NCBI GenBank assembly: GCA_036494575.1
Contig: DASXOE010000080.1
Span: forward strand, 7,634 to 71,633
Length of the DNA: 64,000 nucleotides
Origin: DASZFV01 sp036494575
GTDB taxonomy: Bacteria > Myxococcota_A > Polyangia > Fen-1088
Direction of reading: 5' to 3'
In this document: in pieces, positions 25,563-34,084 of the stretch
Layout: the number at the start of each line of letters is the position of its first letter
Numbering within the stretch: the stretch's first letter is position 1
The notes under the pieces: generated by a model
The model's database searches: none
What the model was told of the DNA's origin: nothing
The model's input: the letters and a program-made list of their open reading frames with translations, nothing else
Translations under genes and position numbers: made by a program

Positions 25563-26800
25563 CCCGCGCGAGCAGATCGCCGGCGGCCCCGGACGAGCAC
25601 GGCGGCGCCGGCCGCCAGAGCCAGGGCGAGAGCGCCAGCGAGCGCCGATGGCGACCCTCCAGCTCCAGACGCGACCTCGCAACCGACCGCCTCGGAGCGC
25701 CGAAACGGCCCCTCGCCGGCGCTGCCCGTGACCTCCCCCGCTCCGCTGGCGGCGGTCCCGCCACCCGCCTTCGACGCGTCGCTGGCGCCGGCGTCGCGGA
25801 TCACGGTCCCCGGCTTGACACACATGCCTTGGATGCATGTGAGACCGGTGGCGCCGCAGAGCTGGAGATCGGTGCCGTTATCGGCGACGCCGTCGCAGTC
25901 GTCGTCGAAGTCGTTGCAGGTCTCGGGTATCGGCGCGCCGGGCGTGCAGTCGTTCACGCCGCAGCTCGACGCGATCCGCCGGCACCACCCCGTTCCGCAC
26001 GACGCGCGCGCGCAATACCCGGTGGGCGGCGCGCAGTCCGTGACCATCTGGGCCGAGCCCGCGGGGGCGCCGCCGCCCACGATCAGGTAATAGGTCATGG
26101 TGGCCAAGCCCTCGTCGACGGCGCCGTTGCAGTTGTCATCGCGGTGGTCGCAGATCTCGACCGCGCCCGGGTGGACGCGTTCGTCATTGTCGTCACAGTC
26201 GCCCGCCACGGCCGCGTAGCCCTTCTCCCCACCACAGCCTCGCGTGAACCCGCTCGTCATGGAGCCGTAGCCGTCGCCGTCGAAGTCGCGGTAGAGCATC
26301 ATCCCGCTGCACCCGACGGGGAAGGGCTCGAAGCCCATGCCCGCCCCGTCCCCACGGGGCGTGTTGTCGCCGTTGGCGGCCAACGCGTAGACGTTGACGT
26401 TCACGCCTCCCAGGCCAGCCGGCGCCATCCATCCGACTTGGAACGTCGTGACGCCGTTCACCGCCTTCTTCGGTGCCGTGTGCGTGAGGCCGCCCGAGAT
26501 GAGCTGCGTGCTCTGCCCGGCGAGGGACACGAGCGTGCCAGTGTCCGCCGTCATGAAGAGGCCCGCGTAGCCTTCGGGTGCCGTGATGGCGACGGCGAAG
26601 GTCGCCATCTGTCCAGGCACGAGCATCGCCGGCGTTGACGTGATCGCCACCGTGGCTGGAGCCCCGCCCGAGTGACAGCCGCTGCAACCTTCGGACGCGA
26701 TGCCGTTCCGGTGCGCGTCCGCGCGCGCCGCGGTGAGGAGCAACGCGAGGCCGCTCGCCAGAGCGAGGCGGAGCGGACGTCCGAACCTAGTCCACTTCAT
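25529..26800 (-). CDS. Choice-of-anchor-V-like secreted protein with MopE motifs and MYXO-CTERM-like tail
   Basis: The 423-aa product has a signal peptide (to RADAH), then a CSGCHSGG motif and a Reelin-like domain typical of choice-of-anchor V proteins (about residues 30-165). A series of Asp/Cys MopE-type motifs follows: DFDGDGYGS, CDDNDERVHPGAVEICD, DDNCNGAVDEG and CNDFDDDCDGVADNG. Such motifs bind calcium or copper. The C-terminus has Cys, Ala/Leu-rich helix and RGRRRSARAGRHRKR, like MYXO-CTERM. The CxxCH could attach heme, but in this family it may be structural. Longer frames to 26977 lack a signal, so I start at MKWTRFGRP. Confidence 0.68.
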   Translation of the reverse strand: MKWTRFGRPLRLALASGLALLLTAARADAHRNGIASEGCSGCHSGGAPATVAITSTPAMLVPGQMATFAVAITAPEGYAGLFMTADTGTLVSLAGQSTQLISGGLTHTAPKKAVNGVTTFQVGWMAPAGLGGVNVNVYALAANGDNTPRGDGAGMGFEPFPVGCSGMMLYRDFDGDGYGSMTSGFTRGCGGEKGYAAVAGDCDDNDERVHPGAVEICDHRDDNCNGAVDEGLATMTYYLIVGGGAPAGSAQMVTDCAPPTGYCARASCGTGWCRRIASSCGVNDCTPGAPIPETCNDFDDDCDGVADNGTDLQLCGATGLTCIQGMCVKPGTVIRDAGASDASKAGGGTAASGAGEVTGSAGEGPFRRSEAVGCEVASGAGGSPSALAGALALALAAGAAVLVRGRRRSARAGRHRKRASPEA

Positions 26801-26998
26801 GGGAAGACGTCGAGGCGCGAGGAGCCTCGAGGATAGCATCTCCCCCGGATGGGCCGGACGCGGCATTGCGTTATATCGACGCCGAGTCCCCGCCTTTTCA
26901 GGCAGCGAAACGCCCCGAGGCGCGTCATTGCTCGGCCGGCCAGCCGCGGCCATGGGGCTCGACGCTGATGGGCGCATCCGCTAAGACGGAGGCGCGCG

Positions 26999-27610
26999 AT
27001 GGCCGGAAAAGTCGATTCGCAGGAACGCGCGGCGCCACGAGCGCCCGCCGAAGCGCGGGCCGAGCCGTGGGCCCCTCTTTGGCTTCGGCGCTCCGGCGCG
27101 CTCGCCGGCGTCCTGTACCTCGTCGCGATCTGGCTCGTCGTCGTCAAGCCGACTCTGCCGGAGAGCGTCTTGCCGCGGCCCCTGCTCTTCTTCACTCAGG
27201 TCGCTGAGCTCTTTCCCAACGCGGCCATCGATTCCATCGAGTGGCGCGCGCGCGGTTGGCGCTGCGACCTCGGACGCTTCGACGAGGTGGACGTGCGCCC
27301 GTTCTTCCCCATCAGGCAAGACGACAAGGAGAGCCGCTTCGATCGCGCGATGTTCTTCCACCACCGCCAGCGGCCCGTCCTCGTGGCGCTCGATCGATAC
27401 ATCACGGGCGCGCAGAACCGCATGCGGCCGACGGAGCGCATCGGTGGCGTCATGCTCCTGAGCCTGCGCGTGCCGATTCCGCCGCTCGGCGAGACGGGCC
27501 CGCGTTGGCGGTGGATGCCTCTCGAGGCGTATCCGCCGGGCGTCGAACGTCGCTACTGGTACACGCCGTCGACGGAAGCACGGGCGCGGCGATGCGAGGA
27601 GGAGCCATGA
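26999..27610 (+). CDS. Hypothetical protein with one membrane segment, coupled to HTTM protein
   Basis: A 203-aa protein with an N-terminal Arg/Ala/Pro-rich segment, one hydrophobic helix (GALAGVLYLVAIWLVVV, about residues 34-50) and a C-terminal domain rich in Arg, Phe and Trp. A GGAGG site lies 7 bases before the ATG. Its stop overlaps the ATG of an HTTM-domain gene (ATGA), so the two are made together and the soluble domain probably works with that membrane protein. I do not recognise the domain. Confidence 0.7.
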   Translation: MAGKVDSQERAAPRAPAEARAEPWAPLWLRRSGALAGVLYLVAIWLVVVKPTLPESVLPRPLLFFTQVAELFPNAAIDSIEWRARGWRCDLGRFDEVDVRPFFPIRQDDKESRFDRAMFFHHRQRPVLVALDRYITGAQNRMRPTERIGGVMLLSLRVPIPPLGETGPRWRWMPLEAYPPGVERRYWYTPSTEARARRCEEEP

Positions 27611-28596
27611 GTCGCGCCGCCCGGCCCAAGAGCGGGACGCGCGCCGCCGCGGCGCCAAGCTCCCCGGGAACCGGCGCGGCCTTCGAGGCGAAGGCCTGGC
27701 TCCGCCGCTGGCTCGACGCGCCCCAGCCGATCGAGCGGCTGGTCCTGCTGCGCGTGCTCGTGCCGCTGGCGGTGCTGGGTTTCTTGTCGTCGCGGCTCGT
27801 GCACGCCGACGACTGGCTCGGCTCGGCCGGATTCCGCGTGCCCGATCTGGGCGGCGACTGGCGCCAGCCCCTCTATTTGCCGGCCATCCCGCCCTGGGCC
27901 GCCTGGGCGGTCGCCGTCGTCATCGCGGTAGCGGGTCTGTCTCTCATGGCGGGGTTCGCGACGCCCGTGGCGGCGGCTGTGCTCGCGCTGCTGGTCGGGT
28001 ACGCCACGCTCGCCGACCGCCTCGAGGCCTTCACGGTCACGAAGCTCGCGCCGCCGCTGACGCTGGCTCTCTTCCTGGCCCCGTGCGGCGCCCGCTACAG
28101 CGTCGACGCTTGGCTACGGCGCCGGCGCCAGCCAGCGGCGCCGCTGCCGACGACGGGGGGAACCGGCACGATCCGCTTTTTCCAGATGTTCCTGGTCACG
28201 ATGTATTCAGCGACCGGGATCGCCAAGGCGCGCGGCGACTGGTTGACCCACCAGGTCCTCTGGACGCACTTGCACGATCAGTATCAGACGGCCGCCGCGT
28301 GGCTCGTCATGCGCGCCACGCCCGCGTGGGGGTGGTGGATCCTGCAGGGGCTCGTCCTGCTCTTCGAGGTGGGCGCGCCCCTCTGGTTCGTCTTGCCCTG
28401 GACCCGAAGACCCGCCTTGGTCATCGGCCTCGGCATGCACGCCATGATCGGCCTCATGTTCGGCCCCGTGATCTGGTTCGCGTTGCTGATGGCCTCGATG
28501 CTCCTCGCGTGCTTTCTCCCCGACGAGCAACTGCGGCGACTCTTCGCGGTCGGGACGAGCCTGGTCCGGCGGCACGCGGGCCGAGCCACCGATTGA
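27607..28596 (+). CDS. HTTM-domain (vitamin K-dependent carboxylase-like) membrane protein
   Basis: A 329-aa polytopic membrane protein of the HTTM family, named for horizontally transferred transmembrane domains related to vitamin K-dependent gamma-carboxylase. Visible features include IERLVLLRVLVPLAVLGF, several later membrane helices, and the conserved MYSATGIAKARGDWLTHQVLW block. Bacterial members have no proven activity. GAGGAGG at 27596-27602 gives a strong ribosome site inside the end of the preceding gene. The N-terminal 35 residues are Arg/Ala/Pro-rich and probably cytoplasmic. Confidence 0.8.
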   Translation: MSRAARPKSGTRAAAAPSSPGTGAAFEAKAWLRRWLDAPQPIERLVLLRVLVPLAVLGFLSSRLVHADDWLGSAGFRVPDLGGDWRQPLYLPAIPPWAAWAVAVVIAVAGLSLMAGFATPVAAAVLALLVGYATLADRLEAFTVTKLAPPLTLALFLAPCGARYSVDAWLRRRRQPAAPLPTTGGTGTIRFFQMFLVTMYSATGIAKARGDWLTHQVLWTHLHDQYQTAAAWLVMRATPAWGWWILQGLVLLFEVGAPLWFVLPWTRRPALVIGLGMHAMIGLMFGPVIWFALLMASMLLACFLPDEQLRRLFAVGTSLVRRHAGRATD

Positions 28597-28603
28597 GCTT
28601 CGG

Positions 28604-29599
28604 TCACTGGCAGCCGATCTGATTGTCGTCGATCGCGAGATCGTCGAACCACACGACGATGGGCTTCGGGGGCGTCTGGTAGAAGATCGTGCCGACGCCG
28701 ATCGACGTGTAGGCGGACATCCGGGAGTTGGTCTTGCCGGTGAACGCGAGCTGCGTCACCTCCTTGCCATCGCTGAAGAAGCGGAAGCTCTGGGCGCCGA
28801 CGTCGAGGGTCCACTCCGCGCAGTGCCACGCGTCGTCGAACGTCCAGTTGTATGGCGAGCTCGTGCAACACGAGTCGTCCGGGATGTTGAACAGCCACTG
28901 GTGCGTGCCGTTGGTGGCGACGACGGTGTCGACGATGCGGTTCTCGGTCGTTCCCTGCATCGCCGCGAGGGTGAGATGAATCACGCCGCTGCTCGGCTTC
29001 GGCCCGGGCGACTGCACCTTGTAGAAGATCCGCCCCCAATGCTTCGTCGCGGTCGGGCCGAGCGCCGCTAGGCTCTTCTGGACGCGGTCCATGCCCGTGT
29101 TCATGCCGTCGCTCTTCAAGGCCATGCTCCCCGAGTGGAATTGGTCGTTGGCGAGCCCGACGCCGCCGCGCGTTCCGGAGAATCCCTTCAACGCCGTCCA
29201 GCCCGTCGGGATGTCGCCCACGTTGCCGGACTCGAAGTCCTCGCACAGCTTGTAGGGCTTGCCAGCGCAGCCGGCGCCCATGCCGGCGCCGCCGTCCGCG
29301 GCGCGCCCCGCGCCACCGCCGTCCAGGATGGAACCGGCGGAACCGCCGGAACCGCCGGAGCCGGCGGAGCCGCCGCCCGCGCCGGCGCTCCCCGTGACGC
29401 CCGCGCCGCCGCTGCCCGCGGCGGCACCGCCGGCCCCACCCTTCCCGCCCGTGCTGCCTGCCCCCGCGCCTCCGGCGACGCCCGCGCCGCCCGTGCTCGT
29501 GCTGCCGCCGGCGCCGCGACCGGTGTCGGGCCTCCCCGCGCCGCAACCCATGACGAAGGCAACCAGCAAGCCGCTGACCGTGATTGAGCGTCGGGTCAT
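28604..29599 (-). CDS. Lipoprotein with Gly-rich linker and jelly-roll domain (paralogue of 8387-9400)
   Basis: A 331-aa lipoprotein with lipobox VMGC (Cys about residue 19), a linker of about 85 residues of Gly, Ala and Ser, and a concanavalin-like domain opening CEDFESGNVGDIPTGW and ending VVWFDDLAIDDNQIGC. The opening and ending patterns match the lipoprotein at 8387-9400, so both belong to one family of possible polysaccharide-binding or lyase-like surface proteins. AAGGA lies 8 bases before ATG 29599, which settles the start; the frame to 30013 has no support. It converges on the HTTM gene. Confidence 0.72.
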   Translation of the reverse strand: MTRRSITVSGLLVAFVMGCGAGRPDTGRGAGGSTSTGGAGVAGGAGAGSTGGKGGAGGAAAGSGGAGVTGSAGAGGGSAGSGGSGGSAGSILDGGGAGRAADGGAGMGAGCAGKPYKLCEDFESGNVGDIPTGWTALKGFSGTRGGVGLANDQFHSGSMALKSDGMNTGMDRVQKSLAALGPTATKHWGRIFYKVQSPGPKPSSGVIHLTLAAMQGTTENRIVDTVVATNGTHQWLFNIPDDSCCTSSPYNWTFDDAWHCAEWTLDVGAQSFRFFSDGKEVTQLAFTGKTNSRMSAYTSIGVGTIFYQTPPKPIVVWFDDLAIDDNQIGCQ

Positions 29600-29633
29600 G
29601 TTTTCGTCCTTTGCGTTGGTGCGAGCCAGATGG

Positions 29634-29663
29634 CTAGAAACACACCTGCTAGAAACACACCTG
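29634..29663. repeat. 15-bp tandem duplication across a stop codon
   Basis: CTAGAAACACACCTG is present twice in tandem. On the minus strand the copy nearer the gene supplies the last four codons and stop of the Cys-rich lipoprotein, and the second copy repeats them after the stop. Confidence 0.85.
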
Positions 29664-30143
29664 AAGGACCAGCGCGCCGGCGTCGGGCCCGCCGCACGCG
29701 ATGGCGACGTTGACGACGTGACAACGTCCCGTGGGGCAGTCCGCGTCGCCGCTGCAGTACTTGCGGCACATGATACCCGACGACGACGTCGCGAGGCAGC
29801 CGGTTCCCTTGGCGCACGGCGCCGAGCCCGAGCAGGTCTGACCGAGGGCCGCCCCCGCGACGCCGGGCCGACAGCCGATGCTCGCGGTCTGGCCGTCGCA
29901 GAAGAAATCGCACCGCGTCCCGTCGGCGCAGTCCGAGCCCGCGAGGGCGCAGGCGCCCTTGCTGAGCACGAGCGACGAGTCGGCGGAAGCGTCGCCGGCC
30001 CCGCCGCCGCCACCCAGGCCGCCCGCGTCAGGGCCGGCGGACTTGCCGCCGCACGACACGAGCCCGCACGCGAGCACGGCCGCCAGCAGGACGTCCGTGG
30101 TCCGCAAGGACGCGTCGACCAAACACGTCGCGCCGCGACTCAC
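29649..30143 (-). CDS. Cys-rich lipoprotein
   Basis: A 164-aa lipoprotein with lipobox GLVSC (Cys about residue 31), a short Gly linker, and a domain with about 13 Cys in spaced pairs (CDFFCDG, CRKYCSGDADCPTGRC). The pattern resembles small disulfide-rich Dickkopf/EGF-like folds of myxobacterial surface proteins. No function is known. The start is GTG 30143, preceded 8 bases upstream by GATAAC and no ribosome site. The 3' end carries a 15-bp tandem duplication that repeats its last codons and stop. Confidence 0.7.
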   Translation of the reverse strand: MSRGATCLVDASLRTTDVLLAAVLACGLVSCGGKSAGPDAGGLGGGGGAGDASADSSLVLSKGACALAGSDCADGTRCDFFCDGQTASIGCRPGVAGAALGQTCSGSAPCAKGTGCLATSSSGIMCRKYCSGDADCPTGRCHVVNVAIACGGPDAGALVLQVCF

Positions 30144-30213
30144 GCGAACAGGTTATCACGATGCTCCCCGCCGGCCGCCCGGTCCGTGGGAGCTCGCGTC
30201 GAAGTCTCCTCGG

Positions 30214-31353
30214 TCAGGGCTTCTGGTAGCCCCGCCAGAGCCAGAGCAGGGCGTCGGGCAGGTACTGGTGTCGCGCGCCGGCGTCCTCATGGACCGCGCC
30301 TTGCGCCTGCACATATCGATAATGATAGCCCTTGGCCTCGAAGGCCTTACCCATGGCGTCGTTGGCGTTCCTCCACGTCGGGCTGAGCAGATCGTTCGAA
30401 CCGGCCTCGATGAACACGCGCAGCGGCTTGTTCGGCGTCGTGTTGGGGACGCAGTTGGGGACCTCCATCATGTAGTAGTCCGCGCAGCCTTGGGGAAAGA
30501 CTGGCGGCGACTTCTGCAGGTTCACGAAGCTGCCCGAGATCGTCAAAATGCGCCGGTACGATTCCGGATGCAGCCACCCCATCGTGAACGCCGCCGCGCC
30601 GCCCGAGCTGCCGCCATAGGTGCCGCGCCCTTCCGGGTTCTTGGTCAGGTTCAGCACGACGCTCGCTTGCATCATGGCCTGCATGACCGCCTCCGGGAGG
30701 AGCTGGGTCTCGACGAATTGGTAGTACTTGTCGTTGGCGGTGTCGTACTCGACGCTGCGATTGCCCCCTGGGTTGGCGAAGACGACGGCCATCGCCGGCA
30801 ACCGTCCGTCGGCGATCATGTTGTCGAGGGGCGTGCGGATGTCCCCCGAGAAGTCCGTGCCGTCCTGCGCGACCATGAAAGGGATCTCGGTGCCGGAGAC
30901 GTAACCGGCGGGAATGTACAGGGCGCAGGCGCGACCGCTCATCGAGAAGGTGATGGTCTTGCCCTTGGCGACGCCGGCCTTGACGGACATGTCCGGGGCG
31001 GCCGTGAAGGGCGCGGCGATCTTGATGATTCCGTCTCCCTCCGTCCCTGGGTCGGTGACCGTCGGTCCCGAATCGCTGCTCGAGCCGTCGGTCGCGCTGC
31101 CGTCGGTCGCGGGGGGCGTGCCGCCCGTTCCAGCGGCGGCGTCCATGTCGGAGGGACCGCCGGTGCCGGCGACGGGAGCACCGCCCGAGCCCTGACCAGC
31201 GCCGCCCGCGACGGGCGCTCCTCCGTTGCCGCCCATCGCCGTCGAGCCGGCCGAACCGGCGCCGCCGCCGATCACGCGTGGAGAGGAGGCGCCGTTGCAA
31301 GCGAGGCCCGCGGCGGTCGAGAGGACTACGAAGAGAAGAGAGGACCTGACCAT
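30214..31353 (-). CDS. Lipoprotein esterase (alpha/beta hydrolase, PF00756-like)
   Basis: A 379-aa lipoprotein with lipobox AGLAC (Cys19), a Gly/Ala/Ser/Asp linker of about 85 residues, and an esterase domain of the antigen-85/feruloyl/enterochelin type. The nucleophile elbow is YGGSSGG, with Ser about 249, and a His near the end (GARHQYLPDAL) is well placed for the triad. A surface esterase acting on plant or microbial polysaccharide esters, or on siderophores, is plausible; the substrate is not shown. AGGAG lies 7 bases before ATG 31353; the longer frame to 31527 has no such support. Confidence 0.78.
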   Translation of the reverse strand: MVRSSLLFVVLSTAAGLACNGASSPRVIGGGAGSAGSTAMGGNGGAPVAGGAGQGSGGAPVAGTGGPSDMDAAAGTGGTPPATDGSATDGSSSDSGPTVTDPGTEGDGIIKIAAPFTAAPDMSVKAGVAKGKTITFSMSGRACALYIPAGYVSGTEIPFMVAQDGTDFSGDIRTPLDNMIADGRLPAMAVVFANPGGNRSVEYDTANDKYYQFVETQLLPEAVMQAMMQASVVLNLTKNPEGRGTYGGSSGGAAAFTMGWLHPESYRRILTISGSFVNLQKSPPVFPQGCADYYMMEVPNCVPNTTPNKPLRVFIEAGSNDLLSPTWRNANDAMGKAFEAKGYHYRYVQAQGAVHEDAGARHQYLPDALLWLWRGYQKP

Positions 31354-31711
31354 GAATTCGCTCCTGCTTTCGGGGAGAGCACGCGAACGGGCGAGCGCTC
31401 TGCCGCGTGATGACGGACGTGGCGTTTTGCGATTGGGGGGACAGGAACATAGGTCCCCGTCCCGATTGGCCCGGCTCACGAATAATTCCCGACCCCGTCG
31501 TTTACGGGCCATTTTCCGGGCTCGCAATGCGTCGGAGGCCGCTGGTTGAGCCGGATTCGACCCTGATGCGTCTAGGACGTTTCAGGACGTGCGTGTGCAG
31601 TTCGGGCCGCCCCGCCTGAGTGGACCATCCGCAGCACCGACCGAAAAATCGTCACGCAGAGCTCACGGGGCCGGCTGGACGCGCCGCCGCGAATGCCTAG
31701 AATGCCCGGTC
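31354..31711. other. Divergent intergenic region
   Basis: These 358 bases contain no convincing coding frame. They hold a 10-bp-spaced direct repeat of AGGACGT (31574-31580 and 31584-31590), a short dyad around GGGGACAGG...GGTCCCCGTCC near 31437, and the promoter-like TGGACG/TAGAAT pair at the right edge. Confidence 0.5.
31676..31703 (+). promoter_or_regulatory. Candidate promoter for a leaderless DUF5335 mRNA
   Basis: TGGACG at 31676-31681 and TAGAAT at 31698-31703 are 16 bases apart. Transcription should begin at about 31710, one or two bases before the ATG at 31712, and no ribosome site exists between them. Confidence 0.45.
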
Positions 31712-32113
31712 ATGGGCACGACCAGAAAGCTCTCGCGGGGCGATTGGAAGGACTACTTCGACGGTTTCACGCGCAAGTTCCTCAAGGAGGACCTGCCCGG
31801 CTCGGCCTCGATCGAGATCATCTCGCCTACGCTCGGCGACCAGTTCGAGGTCGCGGCGGTGCGTCTCATCGGGCTCACCTACGACCCAAAGAGCCAGGCG
31901 CTCGAGGTGGCGCTCGAAGGCGTCGACCACCTGATCTTCAACCCGGCCGAGATCTGGGTCCTCGAGGGCGATCCCGGCTTCATCTCCACCCTCGAGGTCA
32001 TTCACTCGGACGACGTGAAGGAGATCATCTACGTGCGCCGGAACGGGGCTCGTGCGGCCCCTTCCGAGCCGCCCACACCGCCGAGCACCGGAGCGAACAG
32101 CGGCGCCAGATGA
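31712..32113 (+). CDS. DUF5335 family protein
   Basis: A 133-aa soluble protein that fits DUF5335: the conserved start LSRGDWKDYFDGFTRKF, a core IEIISPTLGDQFEVAAVRLIG with GLTYDPKSQALEVAL, and HLIFNPAEIWV. A Pro/Ala/Ser tail of about 25 residues is extra. The family is uncharacterised. The start is ATG 31712 with no Shine-Dalgarno sequence and a -10-like TAGAAT ending 8 bases upstream. Five 13-bp repeats follow directly after its stop. Confidence 0.82.
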   Translation: MGTTRKLSRGDWKDYFDGFTRKFLKEDLPGSASIEIISPTLGDQFEVAAVRLIGLTYDPKSQALEVALEGVDHLIFNPAEIWVLEGDPGFISTLEVIHSDDVKEIIYVRRNGARAAPSEPPTPPSTGANSGAR

Positions 32114-32120
32114 GACCCGG

Positions 32121-32185
32121 AAGTCGGACCGGCAAGTCGGACCGGCAAGTCGGACCGGCAAGTAGAACCGGCAAGTAGAACCGCG
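32121..32185. repeat. 13-bp tandem repeat array, five units
   Basis: Three perfect copies of AAGTCGGACCGGC are followed by two variants beginning AAGTAGAACCG. The array fills most of the 134 bases between the DUF5335 stop and the start of the BamA-like gene. It is outside any supported gene. Confidence 0.9.
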
Positions 32186-32247
32186 GGGCCACCCGTCCAC
32201 GCTTGCGCGATCGGTTGCCCCGGTGGCACCGTGCGGGGCGCGAACGG

Positions 32248-34071
32248 ATGTCCCCCTTGCCAGTGCGACCCGCCGACGTGTCTGCCCGGCTCTCGTGGGC
32301 GGCGCTCGCGTCGCTCGCCGTCGCGGCGCTCGGAGGGGGAAAGGCCCACGCGCAGATCGAACGTCCGCTCAGCCGCCTCGAGAGGGAGTCCGTCGACGAG
32401 GGGCTCGCGACGCTGGGGCTGCGGCCCGAGCCGGCCCCCGCGGGCAAGGTCGTCGGAATGATCTACGTCGTCAACCAGGAGGTGTTCTCGCGCCGCGACT
32501 GGTATTTCCAGTGGTTCAACATCTTCCACCGCACGACGCGTCCCGACATTCTCCAGCGCGAGCTCCTGTTCCGGCCCGGTCAGACCTACGACGAGGCGCT
32601 CGTCGAGGAGAGCATGCGCAACCTGCAGTCTCCGCCCGCCGTCGTCACGGCGACAGGCACGACGATCGCGCCGCCCGAGCTCTCGAGCGTCGTGGCGATC
32701 GTGCCCGTGGCCTCGCCGCGACCTGGGACCGTCGACGTGCTGGTGGTGACCCGCGACGTGTGGAGCCTGCGCTTCAACACCGACTTCGAATTCCAACAGA
32801 ACACCCTATCGAGCCTGGACACCTCGCTGTCCGAGAACAACCTCTTCGGCTGGCGCAAGTACCTCTCCTTCGGCTTCTCGCTCGATCTCGGCAAGTTCGC
32901 CGTGGGCCCGACCTACTTCGATCCGAACATCGCGGGCACACGGCTCCAGCTGCTCGCGACGGCGCTCGTGGACTACACCCGCGGCACGAACGATTACGAG
33001 GGCAACGTCGAGAGCCTCTCCTTCCTCTATCCCCTCTACTCTCTGGCGAGCCGCTGGGGCGCGGGCTTGAACTTCGCGCACGAGGACGCCGTCGTGCGCG
33101 GCTTCCAGGGGAACGCGCTCGCCGACGAGCCGCTCACGGGCATGCCCGGCGTCACCGTCCCCTACATCTTCCGGCGCCGGTACGCGATCGTCGACGGCGC
33201 GGCGACGCGCTCGTTCGGCCGCGTCTTGATCCAGCGCGTGACGCTGGGCTACCGCTTCGACGATCGACGCTCGGCGATGGCCGAGGGCGCCGCCTACGGC
33301 GCGGCGACGCCCGACGCGCTCCGGACGTTTCTCGACGAGTACGCGCCGATCTCGGAGCTGCGCTCCGAGCCCTACGTCCAGTACGATCTGTTCACCGCCT
33401 GGTACGGCGTCTATCGCGACCTCGACACGTTCGATCTGCGCGAGAACGCGCGTCTCGGACCGTCTCTGTCGCTGCGCGCGGCTTATGGCGCGCCCGAGCT
33501 CGGCGCCGATTTTCGCGCCTATCCGCTCGGCGCGTCGGTCGGGTGGGCCGCGGGGCCGCGGGGTTCGTACGTGCGCGCCTCCGCGACGGGCGCGCTGCGC
33601 CTGCGCGAGGGCCGCGCCATCGACCAGACGGTCCAGGGCAAGCTCTACGTCGCGTCGCCGCTCCTCGCGCGCCTGCTGCGCGTCGTCGTCTCCGCCGAGG
33701 TGGACGCCGTCCGGGCCGACACGCATCGCACGCGCTACTTCCTGGGCGGCGACACGGGCCTGCGCGGTTATGTCATCGGCGAGCTCCAGGGGACGAGCCT
33801 CGTCGTCGGGCACGCGGAGCTGCGCTCGGCGCCGCTCGCGCTCTTCTCGCAGCGCGTGGGCGGGCTCTTGTTCTGCGACGTGGGCGACGCCGCCACGTCG
33901 CTGAATGACCTGGCCGTTCGCGCCGACGCGGGGCTCGGCCTGCGCTGGCTCATCCCGCAGCTCAACGCCTCGGTCTTGCGCGTCGACTGGGCGGTTCCGC
34001 TGCGCCCCGGCGTCGTGACGCCGGCCGGCCTGCCCGGCCGCGTGAGCGCCGGCTTTCAGCAGATCTTCTGA
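32248..34071 (+). CDS. BamA/TamA-like outer-membrane protein (surface antigen family)
   Basis: A 607-aa Omp85-type protein with a signal peptide (to KAHAQ), a POTRA-like region (ILQRELLFRPGQTYDEALVEES, about residues 90-165) and a C-terminal 16-strand barrel with the Omp85 signature FLGGDTGLRGY, ending in Phe (QQIF). With a single POTRA it is shorter than BamA (usually five), so it more likely serves export or insertion of particular substrates or lipids. I choose ATG 32248 because the signal then begins properly; the frame to 32203 adds an Arg-rich stretch. The genes after it run the opposite way. Confidence 0.83.
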   Translation: MSPLPVRPADVSARLSWAALASLAVAALGGGKAHAQIERPLSRLERESVDEGLATLGLRPEPAPAGKVVGMIYVVNQEVFSRRDWYFQWFNIFHRTTRPDILQRELLFRPGQTYDEALVEESMRNLQSPPAVVTATGTTIAPPELSSVVAIVPVASPRPGTVDVLVVTRDVWSLRFNTDFEFQQNTLSSLDTSLSENNLFGWRKYLSFGFSLDLGKFAVGPTYFDPNIAGTRLQLLATALVDYTRGTNDYEGNVESLSFLYPLYSLASRWGAGLNFAHEDAVVRGFQGNALADEPLTGMPGVTVPYIFRRRYAIVDGAATRSFGRVLIQRVTLGYRFDDRRSAMAEGAAYGAATPDALRTFLDEYAPISELRSEPYVQYDLFTAWYGVYRDLDTFDLRENARLGPSLSLRAAYGAPELGADFRAYPLGASVGWAAGPRGSYVRASATGALRLREGRAIDQTVQGKLYVASPLLARLLRVVVSAEVDAVRADTHRTRYFLGGDTGLRGYVIGELQGTSLVVGHAELRSAPLALFSQRVGGLLFCDVGDAATSLNDLAVRADAGLGLRWLIPQLNASVLRVDWAVPLRPGVVTPAGLPGRVSAGFQQIF

Positions 34072-34084
34072 CCCGCGTCCGGCA

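Noticed and set aside
31540..31600. GGATTCGACCC resembling a tRNA T-loop
   Set aside because: No acceptor, D or anticodon stems can be drawn around it. No tRNA was found in the window.
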